Part shown: positions 25,012-33,553 of the stretch, piece by piece | Position numbering within the stretch: position 1 is the stretch's first letter | How the letters are laid out: each line of letters opens with the position of its first letter | NCBI GenBank assembly: GCA_046327715.1 | Contig: JAXLXY010000009.1 | Span: 62,001 to 126,000 of the forward strand | Direction of reading: 5' to 3' | DNA: 64,000 nt | Origin: JADJOM01 sp046327715 | GTDB lineage: Bacteria; Gemmatimonadota; Gemmatimonadetes; Gemmatimonadales; GWC2-71-9 | Position numbers and translations under genes: made by a program | Notes under the pieces: generated by a model | Database searches by the model: none | Told to the model about the DNA's origin: nothing | Seen by the model: the letters and a program-made list of their open reading frames with translations, nothing else

Positions 25012-27201
25012 TCAGGCCTGCATGCGGCGGAGCACCGCGCGGACCCGGGCGGTGAGTGCGGTGGGGCGCACCGGCTTGACCAGGTAATCCTGGGCGCCGA
25101 GGTCGAGCGCCCGGGTCTCGGTCTCGTCCGACCGCGCGGTCAGGACGATGACCGGAATCTGGGTGGTCTGCACGCTGTGGCCAAGCTCCTCCAGCACGCC
25201 GAGGCCGTCGAGCCGCGGCATGTCCATGTCGAGGACGATGAGGTCGAACCGCCGCTGCGCCACCAGGTCGAGGGCGTCGAGGCCGTCCTTCGCCTCCGCG
25301 ACGGCCATCCCCTCCCGCTCCAGCACCGCCCGCACCAGCCGGCGCATCTGGGGATCGTCGTCGGCCACCAGCACCTGGGTCTGGCCGGGCGCGGCCACCG
25401 GCCCGGCGTCCGCCGGTGGCACCGGCGTGGCCTCGGCGATGGCGGCGCGCACCTGCTCCGGCACCAGCATCACGCTGGGCCGGTTGGGCAGCGTCGAGCC
25501 GTCGTCCTGCACCCGCTCGCCCAGCACCCGCACCAGTTCGTCCAGCGTGGTGAGCCCCTGCCACATCCGGTGCAGCCCGCTCTCCCACAGGCTCCGCATG
25601 CCCAGCCGGCGCGCCGCGGCGGCGATCTGGTCCGGGTTCACGTCCTCGTGGATGAGCCGGGCCACCTCGCCGTCGATGGGCATGATCTCCACCACCGAGA
25701 GGCGGCCGCGATACCCGGTGCCCCCGCAGGCCTTGCAGCCGACGGCGCGCACCACCCGCGGGTGGGCCCGCCAGTCGGCCGGGGGCCGCGCGTCGGCGGG
25801 CAGGTCCTCGAGCGGCACTTCCACGGCGCACTGGGGGCAGACCCGCCGCACCAGCCGCTGGGCCAGGACGCCCTTGAGCACCGAGGCCACCTTGAAGCTG
25901 TCGATCCCCATGTCGCGCAGCCGGGTGATGGCGCCGGGGGCGTCGTTGGTATGCAGGGTCGAGAGCACGAAGTGACCCGAGAGCCCCGCCTGGATCGCGG
26001 TCCGCGCCGTCTCCTGGTCGCGGATCTCGCCCAGGAGCACGATGTCGGGGTCCTGCCGCAGGACGGATCGCAGCGCGCTGGCAAAGGTCAGCCCCTGGGC
26101 CTCGTTCACCTGGATCTGCGAGATCCCGGCGAGGTCGTACTCGACCGGGTCCTCGACCGTCACGATGTTCACCCGCCCGGTCTTGAGCTGGTTGAGGGCG
26201 GCGTAGAGCGTGGTGGTCTTCCCGCTGCCCGTGGGGCCGGTCACCAGCATCATGCCCTCGCGGTGGCCCAGCAGCGCCGTGAGGAGCGTGAGTTCCTGCT
26301 GGCTCAGGCCGAGGGTGTCGGTGGTCTGCTTGAGGTTGGTCTTGTCGAGGATCCGGATGACCACCTTCTCGCCGCGCCGCGCGATCGGGACCGTCGAGAC
26401 CCGGAGGTCCACGTGCTGGCCGTCCACCCGGATGGCCGCACGGCCGTCATGGGGGTGCAGCGGGTCGGTGACGTCGAGCTTGGCGAAGATCTTGGCGCGC
26501 CGCACCAGCGACGCCCCGGCGGAGCCCGGCAGCCGCATGACCTCGCGCAGCACGCCGTCCACCCGGTACCGCACCACGGTGGCGTGGTCCTCCGGCTCCG
26601 CGTGGATGTCGCTGGCCCCCTGCCGCACCGCCTCGCAGATCATGGCGTCGACCAGCTTGGCCACCGGTGCGTCGAGGACCGGGTCCCGGTCCGGCTCGAG
26701 TCCCTCTTCCACCGCCGCCTCGACCTCCGCCGGCTCCAGCCGGTCGAGCATCCGCTCGATGCTGCGCTCGGGACGGTAGGTCGCGTCAATCCGCTCCAGC
26801 AGCGGGGCGGGGGCGGTCACCCGGAACTCGACCTCCCGGCCGGTGACGAACCGGATCGCCTGCTCGGCGTTGAAATCGCGCGGGTCGGCGGTCGCGAGCA
26901 CGATGTGACGCTCGGTCGCCGAGAGCGGCAGCACCAGGTGCTTGCGGGCCACCGACTCCGGCACCAGCCGGGCGGCGCGGGGGTCGGCGCCGGCGAGGTC
27001 GGCCACCTGGAGCCGGAACTGGCGCGCCACCGCGGCGGCCAGCGCCTCGTCGGTGACCAGGCCATGATCCACCACCGCCTGCCACACGCTGCCGCCGGGG
27101 TGAATCCCCACGAGCTGGGTCGTGGTCACCAGCCCCGAGTCCACCAGGGTCTGCAGCAGCCAGGCGTCCGCCGTCCGCTCCCGCGTCGCGTGCTCGATCA
27201 T
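25012..27201 (-). CDS. GspE/PilB-type secretion ATPase with fused C-terminal receiver domain
   Basis: 729 residues. An N-terminal MshEN/GSPII_E_N-type region (about 10-150) precedes the ATPase: Walker A TGPTGSGKTT (321-330), Asp box near 350, Walker B DIVLLGEIRDQETA (386-399) and the His box. A Zn-binding tetracysteine (C455, C458, C489, C492) is typical of GspE and PilB. After a linker (about 575-605), residues 607-729 form a complete receiver domain with D658 as acceptor and K709. The fusion suggests direct phospho-control of pilus assembly. No PilC/GspF, PilM or PilT is nearby. First gene of the reverse operon. Confidence 0.9.
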   Translation of the reverse strand: MIEHATRERTADAWLLQTLVDSGLVTTTQLVGIHPGGSVWQAVVDHGLVTDEALAAAVARQFRLQVADLAGADPRAARLVPESVARKHLVLPLSATERHIVLATADPRDFNAEQAIRFVTGREVEFRVTAPAPLLERIDATYRPERSIERMLDRLEPAEVEAAVEEGLEPDRDPVLDAPVAKLVDAMICEAVRQGASDIHAEPEDHATVVRYRVDGVLREVMRLPGSAGASLVRRAKIFAKLDVTDPLHPHDGRAAIRVDGQHVDLRVSTVPIARRGEKVVIRILDKTNLKQTTDTLGLSQQELTLLTALLGHREGMMLVTGPTGSGKTTTLYAALNQLKTGRVNIVTVEDPVEYDLAGISQIQVNEAQGLTFASALRSVLRQDPDIVLLGEIRDQETARTAIQAGLSGHFVLSTLHTNDAPGAITRLRDMGIDSFKVASVLKGVLAQRLVRRVCPQCAVEVPLEDLPADARPPADWRAHPRVVRAVGCKACGGTGYRGRLSVVEIMPIDGEVARLIHEDVNPDQIAAAARRLGMRSLWESGLHRMWQGLTTLDELVRVLGERVQDDGSTLPNRPSVMLVPEQVRAAIAEATPVPPADAGPVAAPGQTQVLVADDDPQMRRLVRAVLEREGMAVAEAKDGLDALDLVAQRRFDLIVLDMDMPRLDGLGVLEELGHSVQTTQIPVIVLTARSDETETRALDLGAQDYLVKPVRPTALTARVRAVLRRMQA

Positions 27202-27251
27202 CGCTCCTCAATCGCCGCGCCGGATTCGGCGCCGGTTCCATCCGGGTTCGG

Positions 27252-27280
27252 TTGAGGAGCGGGGCGGCGGGGGCTACAAT
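27252..27280 (+). promoter_or_regulatory. Promoter upstream of tyrA
   Basis: TTGAGG (27252-27257), 17 bases, TACAAT (27275-27280), 67 bases before the tyrA start, in the gap divergent from the ATPase operon. The aroA promoter at 29330 has the same -35 and the same spacing. Confidence 0.6.
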
Positions 27281-27346
27281 TGGGCCACCGGAGCCGCTCG
27301 CACCTCTCCCACGCCCCCACTATCGGCCGCCCGCACGGGAAACTGT

Positions 27347-28192
27347 ATGCGCCCCAACTCGTTGGCTGTGCTGGGCCTGGGCGCCATCGGCGGCTCCGTG
27401 GCGTGGCAGGCGCGGCTCGCCGGTGTCGGCTCGGTCATCGGGTATACCCCCGACCGCGCCAGTGGCGTGCGCGCCCTCAAGGCGCAGGCCATCCACGACC
27501 TCGCCGATTCCCCCGCGCGCGCCGTGCAGGGCGCCGAGCTCGTGGTGCTCGCCGCCCCGCCCGAGGCCATCCTGGGCCTCCTCGACGGCCTCGGCCCCCA
27601 GCTGGCCCCGGGGGCCCTGGTCACCGACGTGGCCAGCATCAAGGGACCCATCATGGATCGGGCCCGGCGGGCAGGGCTCGCCGCCCGGTTCGCGGGGGGA
27701 CATCCCTTCGCCGGGACCCACCGGCAGGGCTGGGATGGCGCCCGCGCCGACCTGTTCGTGGACGCGGTGGTCTACGTCTGCGCCACCGGCCCCGAGGGCG
27801 ATACGGCCGCGCGCGAGGTCATGGACTTCTGGGCCACGGTTCTCCGGGCCCACCCCGTGCTGATCGACGCCGCCGCCCACGACGCGCGCCTCGCCTGGAC
27901 CAGCCACCTGCCGCAGGCGGTGGCGAGCGCACTCGCCGCCGCCCTCGGGCGCGAGCCGTCGCTGACCGGGGCCGCCTTCGGCACCGGCCTCAAGGACACG
28001 ACCCGCCTGGCGGCGAGCCCGGTGGACATGTGGGTGGAGATCCTGCTGCAGAATCGCACCGCGATGGATGTCCCGCTGGCAGGCATGGAGGCCGCGCTCG
28101 GCGAGCTGCGGCGGCTCATCGCCGCCCACGACCGCGAGGGCCTGACGGCGTTCCTCTCCGCCGCCGCCGCCTTCCGCCGCCCTCTCGGCTGA
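27347..28192 (+). CDS. tyrA: Prephenate dehydrogenase family protein
   Basis: 281 residues. Oxidative decarboxylation of prephenate (or arogenate) toward tyrosine. The N-terminal NAD(P) motif GLGAIGGS is at residues 10-17, ASIKG and GGHPFAGTHRQGW mark the catalytic region, and the helical C-terminal domain has TSHLPQAVASALA with the family's histidine. There is no fused ACT or chorismate mutase domain. It is flanked by pilus-type genes on the other strand; aroA follows after them on the same strand, suggesting interrupted aromatic pathway clustering. Confidence 0.88.
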   Translation: MRPNSLAVLGLGAIGGSVAWQARLAGVGSVIGYTPDRASGVRALKAQAIHDLADSPARAVQGAELVVLAAPPEAILGLLDGLGPQLAPGALVTDVASIKGPIMDRARRAGLAARFAGGHPFAGTHRQGWDGARADLFVDAVVYVCATGPEGDTAAREVMDFWATVLRAHPVLIDAAAHDARLAWTSHLPQAVASALAAALGREPSLTGAAFGTGLKDTTRLAASPVDMWVEILLQNRTAMDVPLAGMEAALGELRRLIAAHDREGLTAFLSAAAAFRRPLG

Positions 28193-28228
28193 CCGGCGGC
28201 GCCTCGAGCGCCCGGCTGCCCTACCGTA

Positions 28229-28693
28229 CTACCGATCCACCTTCACCTGCACCTGCCCACCCCCCGCCCAGCACAGCGCGGTCACATCGGCGTTGGACGT
28301 GCCCCCCAGCATCGCCTGCACCTCCTGGCAGGTGAGGCCGTCCTGAACCGAGATGCCGATCGTGTGTGTGCTCTGGGTGAGTCCATCCTGGACCACGTCG
28401 AGCGACATCCAGGCGAGCGAGAACGTCGGTTGCGTGAGAGAGAATCCGCTGGGCAGGTAGCCCGCGAGGCCCGGCGGCGTGCTGCCGAACGCCGCGGACG
28501 GCGGCCATTCCTGGGTCGACTCGTTGTAACTGTAGGCGGCGTGGCGGACCACGTGCACGGCGCCCACGACCTTGGCGGCGTCGGCGCGGCGGCGGACCTG
28601 CTGGTATTGCGGGACCGAGACCCCGACCAGGATGCCGAGCACCGCCACGACGGTGATGAGTTCGATGAACGAGAACCCGCGGCGGCCGCGCAT
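28229..28693 (-). CDS. Type IV pilin/pseudopilin-like protein (B)
   Basis: 154 residues. Leader G6 then F7-S-F-I-E11, hydrophobic helix LITVVAVLGILVG. The head has NESTQEWPPS and ends in a strand; a C-terminal Cys pair (DGLTCQEV ... ALCWAGG) could form a disulfide, unlike pilin A. It overlaps the upstream anchored partner by three bases as ATGA, the same pairing as the genes at 23549-24543. Confidence 0.85.
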   Translation of the reverse strand: MRGRRGFSFIELITVVAVLGILVGVSVPQYQQVRRRADAAKVVGAVHVVRHAAYSYNESTQEWPPSAAFGSTPPGLAGYLPSGFSLTQPTFSLAWMSLDVVQDGLTQSTHTIGISVQDGLTCQEVQAMLGGTSNADVTALCWAGGGQVQVKVDR

Positions 28694-29298
28694 CACTGGG
28701 CACGCTCCCGCAGCTCGACAACGCCCTCCACCGATCCCTCGAGCTCGAACAGGTGCGTCCCGAGCGAGGTGGTGATGAGGTAGCTCCCGTCGGCCCGGCG
28801 GGTGTACTGCATCTGGGGGAGTGGCACCTGGAGCTCGTCGAGGGTGGCCGGCAGCCGGCCGGTGCGCTCGCGATATTCCTCGACCAGGTTCGCGGCCGAC
28901 TTGATGTACGCCCGCGCCATCGGCGCCCGGGTGGGGCTGGTCATGACCGGGGCCGGCGGGTAGAGCCACGCCGGCCGTCCCACGAGGAGCCACGCTGCGG
29001 TGCCGAGCAGCGTCAGGGCGAAGACCAGCGGCAGCGCCCGGCGCCAGGCCGGGACGGCCGCCTCACGGTGCAGCCGCTTGGCCGCCTCATGCTTGAGCAC
29101 CGCATCGTAGGCGGTCTCCAGCCCCTCGCGCGGCCCCGGGACCTGGGCCTGCTTGCCGGTCGGACGACGGGGTCCCGCCGGCGGACGGGCGCCGGTGGGC
29201 GGCGGTGCCCCAGGCGCCGGAAGGGCAGCGTTCGAGGCCAGGAACTCCTGGACCGCGGCCTCGAGGCCCGGGCGGGACGGATCTGCTGGTGCGGGCAT
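28693..29298 (-). CDS. Anchored pilin-like partner protein (B)
   Basis: 201 residues: Ala/Pro-rich cytoplasmic stretch (1-85), transmembrane segment (about 88-106), WLYP just after it, then a periplasmic domain with EEYRERTGRLPATL (140-153) and GSYLITT. It matches the partner at 24001-24543 in layout and motifs. No known family. First gene of a two-gene operon with pilin B. Confidence 0.72.
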   Translation of the reverse strand: MPAPADPSRPGLEAAVQEFLASNAALPAPGAPPPTGARPPAGPRRPTGKQAQVPGPREGLETAYDAVLKHEAAKRLHREAAVPAWRRALPLVFALTLLGTAAWLLVGRPAWLYPPAPVMTSPTRAPMARAYIKSAANLVEEYRERTGRLPATLDELQVPLPQMQYTRRADGSYLITTSLGTHLFELEGSVEGVVELRERAQ

Positions 29299-29329
29299 CG
29301 GCGCCGTCTCGCTCGGTCGGGAAGGCAGG

Positions 29330-29358
29330 TTGAGGAAGGCCCCGCGAGCCGGTACTGT
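29330..29358 (+). promoter_or_regulatory. Promoter upstream of aroA
   Basis: TTGAGG (29330-29335), 17 bases, TACTGT (29353-29358), about 100 bases before aroA. It matches the tyrA promoter pattern. Confidence 0.5.
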
Positions 29359-29459
29359 TGGTGGCTCCAGTGCCCCCGGGCGCGGGATGCTCCCGGTCGT
29401 CCGCAGTATCGGCCGGCCCGCATGGCCGCTTGAGCGGCCTTCCCACCGACGAGGATTGC

Positions 29460-30722
29460 ATGCGGGTCCGCGGCACCATCCGGGTTCCGGGCGACAAGAG
29501 CCTCTCCCATCGCGCCCTGCTCTTCGCCGCGATGGCGAAGGGCACCAGCCATATCGGCGGCCTCCTCACCAGCCTCGATGCCCGTTCCTCCGCGCGGGTG
29601 CTCCGCCAGCTGGGCGCCGAGATCTCCCCCCTGGGCGCGGGCCGGATGGTGACCGTCACCGGCCGTGGCCGGCTGCGGCGCCCCACCGCCGTGCTCAACT
29701 GCGGCAACTCCGGCACGACCACCCGCCTGATGCTTGGCCTCCTCGCCGGCCACCCGTTCCGCGCCGCCCTCACCGGCGACGCCTCGCTGCGCCGCCGGCC
29801 CATGCGCCGGGTGACGGTGCCGCTGGCACGGATGGGGGCGACGATCCATGAGCAGAACGAAACCGGCACCCTGCCCCTCGCCATCACGGGGGGCGTCCTC
29901 ACGGCGCTGCGGCACGAGATGCCGGTCTCCAGCGCCCAGATCAAGGGGTGCCTGCTCCTCGCCGGCGTCGTCGGGGGGGTGCCGGTCTCGGTGCGCGAGC
30001 CGCATGGCCGCTCCCGCGATCACACCGAACGGCTGCTCCGCGCCTTCGGTTACCAGGTGGCCGAGGCGGAAGAGTGGGTCCACTTCCGGCCGACCGGCCA
30101 GGTGGTGCCCTTCGACATGCAGGTGCCCGGCGACCCCTCCTCCGCCGCCTTCCCCGTGGCCGCCGCCGTCCTCGCCGCGGGCGGTGAACTGCGCCTGACC
30201 GGCGTCTGTCTGAACCCCACCCGGATCGGCTTCCTCGCGGTGCTGGAACGCATGGGCGCGCGGGTGGAGCGGGAGGGAGTGGAGCCCGCGTTCGATGAGC
30301 CGGTCGGCGACCTCATCGCCCGGCCCGCCGCGCTGCGCGCCACCGAAGTGCTCCCCGCCGAGATCCCGGGGCTCATCGACGAGGTGCCGATGCTCGCCTG
30401 CCTGGCCACGCGCGCCAGCGGCACCACGATCTTCCGTGACGTCGGCGAACTGCGGGTCAAGGAGAGCGACCGCCTGGCCCTGATCGCCGGGAACATCCGC
30501 GCGGTGGGCGGCTCGGCCGAGATTCACGGGGACGACCTGCACGTCACCGGCGGGGACCGGCCGCCGGTCGGCAGGGTGGTCACCGAGGGCGATCACCGCA
30601 TCGCCATGGCCTTCGCCGTCCTCGGCACTCTGCCCGGCGCCAAGGTCCGGGTGGACAACATGGCCTGCGCCGCGGTGAGCTACCCGGACTTTCCGACCAT
30701 GCTGAAGGCCATCCGCGGATGA
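29460..30722 (+). CDS. aroA: 3-phosphoshikimate 1-carboxyvinyltransferase (EPSP synthase)
   Basis: Sixth step of the shikimate pathway, joining shikimate 3-phosphate and PEP. 420 residues. N-terminal PGDKSLSHRALLFAA and LNCGNSGTTTRLM bind substrates; the C-terminal RVKESDRL motif is intact (30450-30475). GAGG precedes the ATG by five bases. The ATGA overlap with cmk is a known pairing (aroA-cmk-rpsA). Confidence 0.96.
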   Translation: MRVRGTIRVPGDKSLSHRALLFAAMAKGTSHIGGLLTSLDARSSARVLRQLGAEISPLGAGRMVTVTGRGRLRRPTAVLNCGNSGTTTRLMLGLLAGHPFRAALTGDASLRRRPMRRVTVPLARMGATIHEQNETGTLPLAITGGVLTALRHEMPVSSAQIKGCLLLAGVVGGVPVSVREPHGRSRDHTERLLRAFGYQVAEAEEWVHFRPTGQVVPFDMQVPGDPSSAAFPVAAAVLAAGGELRLTGVCLNPTRIGFLAVLERMGARVEREGVEPAFDEPVGDLIARPAALRATEVLPAEIPGLIDEVPMLACLATRASGTTIFRDVGELRVKESDRLALIAGNIRAVGGSAEIHGDDLHVTGGDRPPVGRVVTEGDHRIAMAFAVLGTLPGAKVRVDNMACAAVSYPDFPTMLKAIRG

Positions 30723-31420
30723 GCCGCTCCGCCGGCATCATCGCGATCGATGGCCCGGCGGCCTCCGGCAAGTCGAGCACCGCCGACGCCGTGGCCCAGG
30801 CCCTCGGCTTCGCTCACCTCGATTCCGGGGCGCTCTACCGCGGCGCCACCCTCGTGGCCATCCGCGAATGCGGTGCCCGGCCGGGCCTCCCGCTGGACGC
30901 CCCCGCGATCCTGCGCGAAGCCGAGCGGCGCGGCCTGGCCCTGCACTACGACGGACACGGGTACGCCCCCTACCTCAACGGCGAGCCTGCCGACGAGGCC
31001 ATCCGCACCCCCGAGGTCACCGCCCTGGTCTCGGCGGTGTCGGCGATCCCCGCCATCCGGTCCTGGGTGAACGAACGGCTCCGGGCGCTGCCCCGCGCAG
31101 GGCAGGCCGTGGTCGTCGACGGGCGGGACATCGGCACCGTCGTCTTTCCCGACGCGGACCTCAAGGTCTACCTCACCGCCTCCCCGCGCACCCGGGCCGA
31201 ACGGCGGCTCCGGCAGCGCGGCCAGTCGGTGGCCCCCGCCGACCTGGACCGGGAAACGGCCATCCTTGAGGCCCGGGATGCCGCCGACTCCAGCCGCAGC
31301 GTCGCCCCGCTCCGCATGGCCCCCGATGCCGTGCCGCTCGACGGCACCGACCTGAGCTTCGAGGGCCAGGTGGCGGAAATCGTGCGGCTGGCCCGGCAGC
31401 GGCTGGCCGGAGGGGGGTGA
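30719..31420 (+). CDS. cmk: Cytidylate kinase
   Basis: Phosphorylates CMP and dCMP. 233 residues. P-loop GPAASGKSS (residues 12-20), the DGRDIGTVVFPDA segment for substrate binding and the RAERRLRQRG lid region are present. Co-transcribed with aroA; rpsA follows after a repeat-rich gap with its own promoter. Confidence 0.95.
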   Translation: MSRSAGIIAIDGPAASGKSSTADAVAQALGFAHLDSGALYRGATLVAIRECGARPGLPLDAPAILREAERRGLALHYDGHGYAPYLNGEPADEAIRTPEVTALVSAVSAIPAIRSWVNERLRALPRAGQAVVVDGRDIGTVVFPDADLKVYLTASPRTRAERRLRQRGQSVAPADLDRETAILEARDAADSSRSVAPLRMAPDAVPLDGTDLSFEGQVAEIVRLARQRLAGGG

Positions 31421-31430
31421 GGCCGCTCGG

Positions 31431-31514
31431 CTTCCCGCTCCCCGCCTCCCGCTTCCCGCCTCCCGCCTCCCGCCTCCCGCTTCCCGCTTCCCGCTTCCCG
31501 CTTCCCGCTTCCCC
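31431..31514 (+). repeat. Tandem heptamer repeat (CTTCCCG) before rpsA
   Basis: Twelve copies of CTTCCCG, CCTCCCG or CTCCCCG, directly after cmk and ending six bases before the rpsA -35 element. The unit is a rotation of that at 12138-12200. Confidence 0.9.
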
Positions 31515-31519
31515 CCGTC

Positions 31520-31549
31520 TTGTCCCGGGCACGGTCCCCGCGCTATTTT
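31520..31549 (+). promoter_or_regulatory. Promoter of rpsA
   Basis: TTGTCC (31520-31525), 18 bases, TATTTT (31544-31549), with an 87-base leader before the GTG start of rpsA. Confidence 0.55.
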
Positions 31550-31636
31550 TCCCGGCTCCCCAGCCCGGCAACTTCGCCGGGGGGGCTCCACCATCTGCCC
31601 GCGGCCTGTCCGGCGCGGCCACGTAAAGGTCCCGCT

Positions 31637-33346
31637 GTGAGCACCCACACCTCCACCATTTCCCCCTCCGCCCTGCACGCCACCGCCACCGGCCTCAAGG
31701 TCCGGGCCGACCTGTACGACGAGGATTACAGCGAGAGCGAGTACGAGGCGATGCTCTCGATGTATGAAGGGACGATGTCCCAGATCGTCGAGGGCGAGAT
31801 CGTCAAGTCGAAGGTCCTCCGCATCACCGAAAGCGCCGTCATCCTCGATGTCGGCTTCAAGTCCGAGGGCTCCGTGCCCCTGGACGAATTCAAGGAACTC
31901 CCCAGCCCGGGCGATGAAGTCGAGGTCTTCCTCGAGCACCTCGAGGACCAGGAGGGCGCGGTCGTGCTCTCCAAGAAGAAGGCCGACTTCATGCGGGTGT
32001 GGGAGAAGATCAAGCAGGCCCACGAGACCGACCAGCCGGTGCAGGGCACCCTGGTCAAGAAGATCAAGGGCGGCGTGGTCGTGAACCTGATGGGCGTCGA
32101 CGCGTTCCTGCCCGGCAGCCAGATCGCGCTCCGCCGGGTGCCGAACATCGACGAGCTGCTGGGCCAGAGCTACGAGTTCAAGATCATCAAGCTCAACAAG
32201 CGCCGGCGGAACATCGTGGTCAGCCGCCGCGTGATCCTCGAGAACGAGCGGGCGCACAAGCGCGAGCACCTGATGAAGGAGCTCGCCGTGGGCCAGGTGC
32301 GGAAGGGCGTGGTCAAGAACATCACCGACTTCGGGGCGTTCATCGACCTGGGCGGCGTCGACGGCCTGCTGCACATCACCGACATGTCCTACGGCCGCGT
32401 GTCGCACCCGACCGAGATGGTCGGCATCGGCCGCGAGGTCGAGGTCAAGATCCTCGACATCGACTGGCAGCGCGAGCGCATCAGCCTCGGCATGAAGCAG
32501 CTGCAGCCCTACCCGTGGCAGAAGGTGGCCGAGCGGTACCCCATCGGCACCCGGGTGCAGGGCAAGGTCGTCTCGATCACCAACTACGGCGCCTTCGTGG
32601 AGCTGGAGCCGGGGATCGAGGGCCTGGTGCACATCTCCGAGATGTCCTGGACCCGCAACGTCCGGCACCCCTCGAAGATCGTCTCCATCGGCGAGACCAT
32701 CGAGGCCGTGGTGCTCAAGGTCGACGAGTCGGAGGAGAAGATCTCTCTCGGCATGAAGCAGACCGAGCAGGATCCGTGGACCGTGTTGCCGCTCCGCTAC
32801 CCGGTCGGCACCCGCATCCAGGGCAAGGTCCGCAACCTGACCAGCTTCGGCGCCTTCGTCGAGATCGAGCCGGGCATCGACGGCCTGATCCACATCTCCG
32901 ACATGTCCTGGACCAAGCGGGTGCAGCACCCGTCGGAGGTCGTGAAGAAGGGTGATGCCGTGAACGTCGTCATCCTCAACATCGACGGCGACAACAAGCG
33001 CATCTCCCTCGGCCTCAAGCAGGCCGAGGAGGATCCGTGGCTCCGCATCGGGGAGACCTACCCGATCGGCACCGAGCTCCGCGGCCGCGTGGCCCGGCTG
33101 ATGGACAAGGGCGTCGTGGTCGACCTCGGCAACGACATCGAGGGCTTCGTCCCGGTCTCGCAGCTCGGCATCGCGAACGTCGAGAACCTGGCCGACGCCG
33201 TGAAGGAAGGGCAGGCGGTAGACCTCAAGGTGCTCGAGGTCGATCCCATCCATCACCGGATCGTGCTCGCCGTGGTGAACTACCCCGATGAGCCGATCAT
33301 CCCGCCCAAGAAGGTCATCATCGACGAGTCCCCGGCCGACGACTGA
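31637..33346 (+). CDS. rpsA: 30S ribosomal protein S1
   Basis: 569 residues containing six S1 RNA-binding domains, each visible as a repeated GxVxxIxxFGAFVxLxxGxxGLxHISxM pattern from about residue 40 to the end. Helps the ribosome load mRNAs, including those with weak ribosome sites. The GTG at 31637 is preferred to the upstream in-frame ATG because AAGG precedes it and the long upstream part is low-complexity and overlaps the promoter. A perfect terminator hairpin follows. Confidence 0.94.
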   Translation: MSTHTSTISPSALHATATGLKVRADLYDEDYSESEYEAMLSMYEGTMSQIVEGEIVKSKVLRITESAVILDVGFKSEGSVPLDEFKELPSPGDEVEVFLEHLEDQEGAVVLSKKKADFMRVWEKIKQAHETDQPVQGTLVKKIKGGVVVNLMGVDAFLPGSQIALRRVPNIDELLGQSYEFKIIKLNKRRRNIVVSRRVILENERAHKREHLMKELAVGQVRKGVVKNITDFGAFIDLGGVDGLLHITDMSYGRVSHPTEMVGIGREVEVKILDIDWQRERISLGMKQLQPYPWQKVAERYPIGTRVQGKVVSITNYGAFVELEPGIEGLVHISEMSWTRNVRHPSKIVSIGETIEAVVLKVDESEEKISLGMKQTEQDPWTVLPLRYPVGTRIQGKVRNLTSFGAFVEIEPGIDGLIHISDMSWTKRVQHPSEVVKKGDAVNVVILNIDGDNKRISLGLKQAEEDPWLRIGETYPIGTELRGRVARLMDKGVVVDLGNDIEGFVPVSQLGIANVENLADAVKEGQAVDLKVLEVDPIHHRIVLAVVNYPDEPIIPPKKVIIDESPADD

Positions 33347-33373
33347 GCCGGGGCGGCGGGTCCGGGACGGGCG

Positions 33374-33402
33374 GCGGGGTCACCTCAGCGGGGTGACCCC
33401 GC
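33374..33402 (+). terminator. Terminator after rpsA
   Basis: Eleven perfect pairs, GCGGGGTCACC (33374-33384) with GGTGACCCCGC (33392-33402), seven-base loop, then TTCCGTTT. Confidence 0.8.
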
Positions 33403-33523
33403 TTCCGTTTGGGGCCCCGCGCCGTGCAGGGTGCGGCAGGCCCGGTCCGGCGTTCCGCCGGTGTGCCTGCGCAAGTCATTGATTGGCAACGGCTTCCCGA
33501 CTGTGCACGGCCCTTGCTCTAGC

Positions 33524-33551
33524 ATCGGCCGTCCCTTTCGACGGTGCCGAT
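33524..33551 (+). promoter_or_regulatory. Hairpin abutting the start codon of pilin C
   Basis: ATCGGCCGTC (33524-33533) pairs with GACG and GCCGAT (33540-33551) across a two-base bulge, six-base loop, ending two bases before the ATG at 33554. No ribosome site is visible in front of the gene, so the stem could limit translation. Confidence 0.4.
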
Positions 33552-33553
33552 CG

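Noticed and set aside
31431..31514. Heptamer array considered as a CRISPR or coding repeat
   Set aside because: Unit is seven bases with no spacers; no cas genes in the window.
30680..33256. 858-codon reverse-strand frame over cmk and rpsA
   Set aside because: Antisense shadow of repeated S1 domains; no independent coding features.
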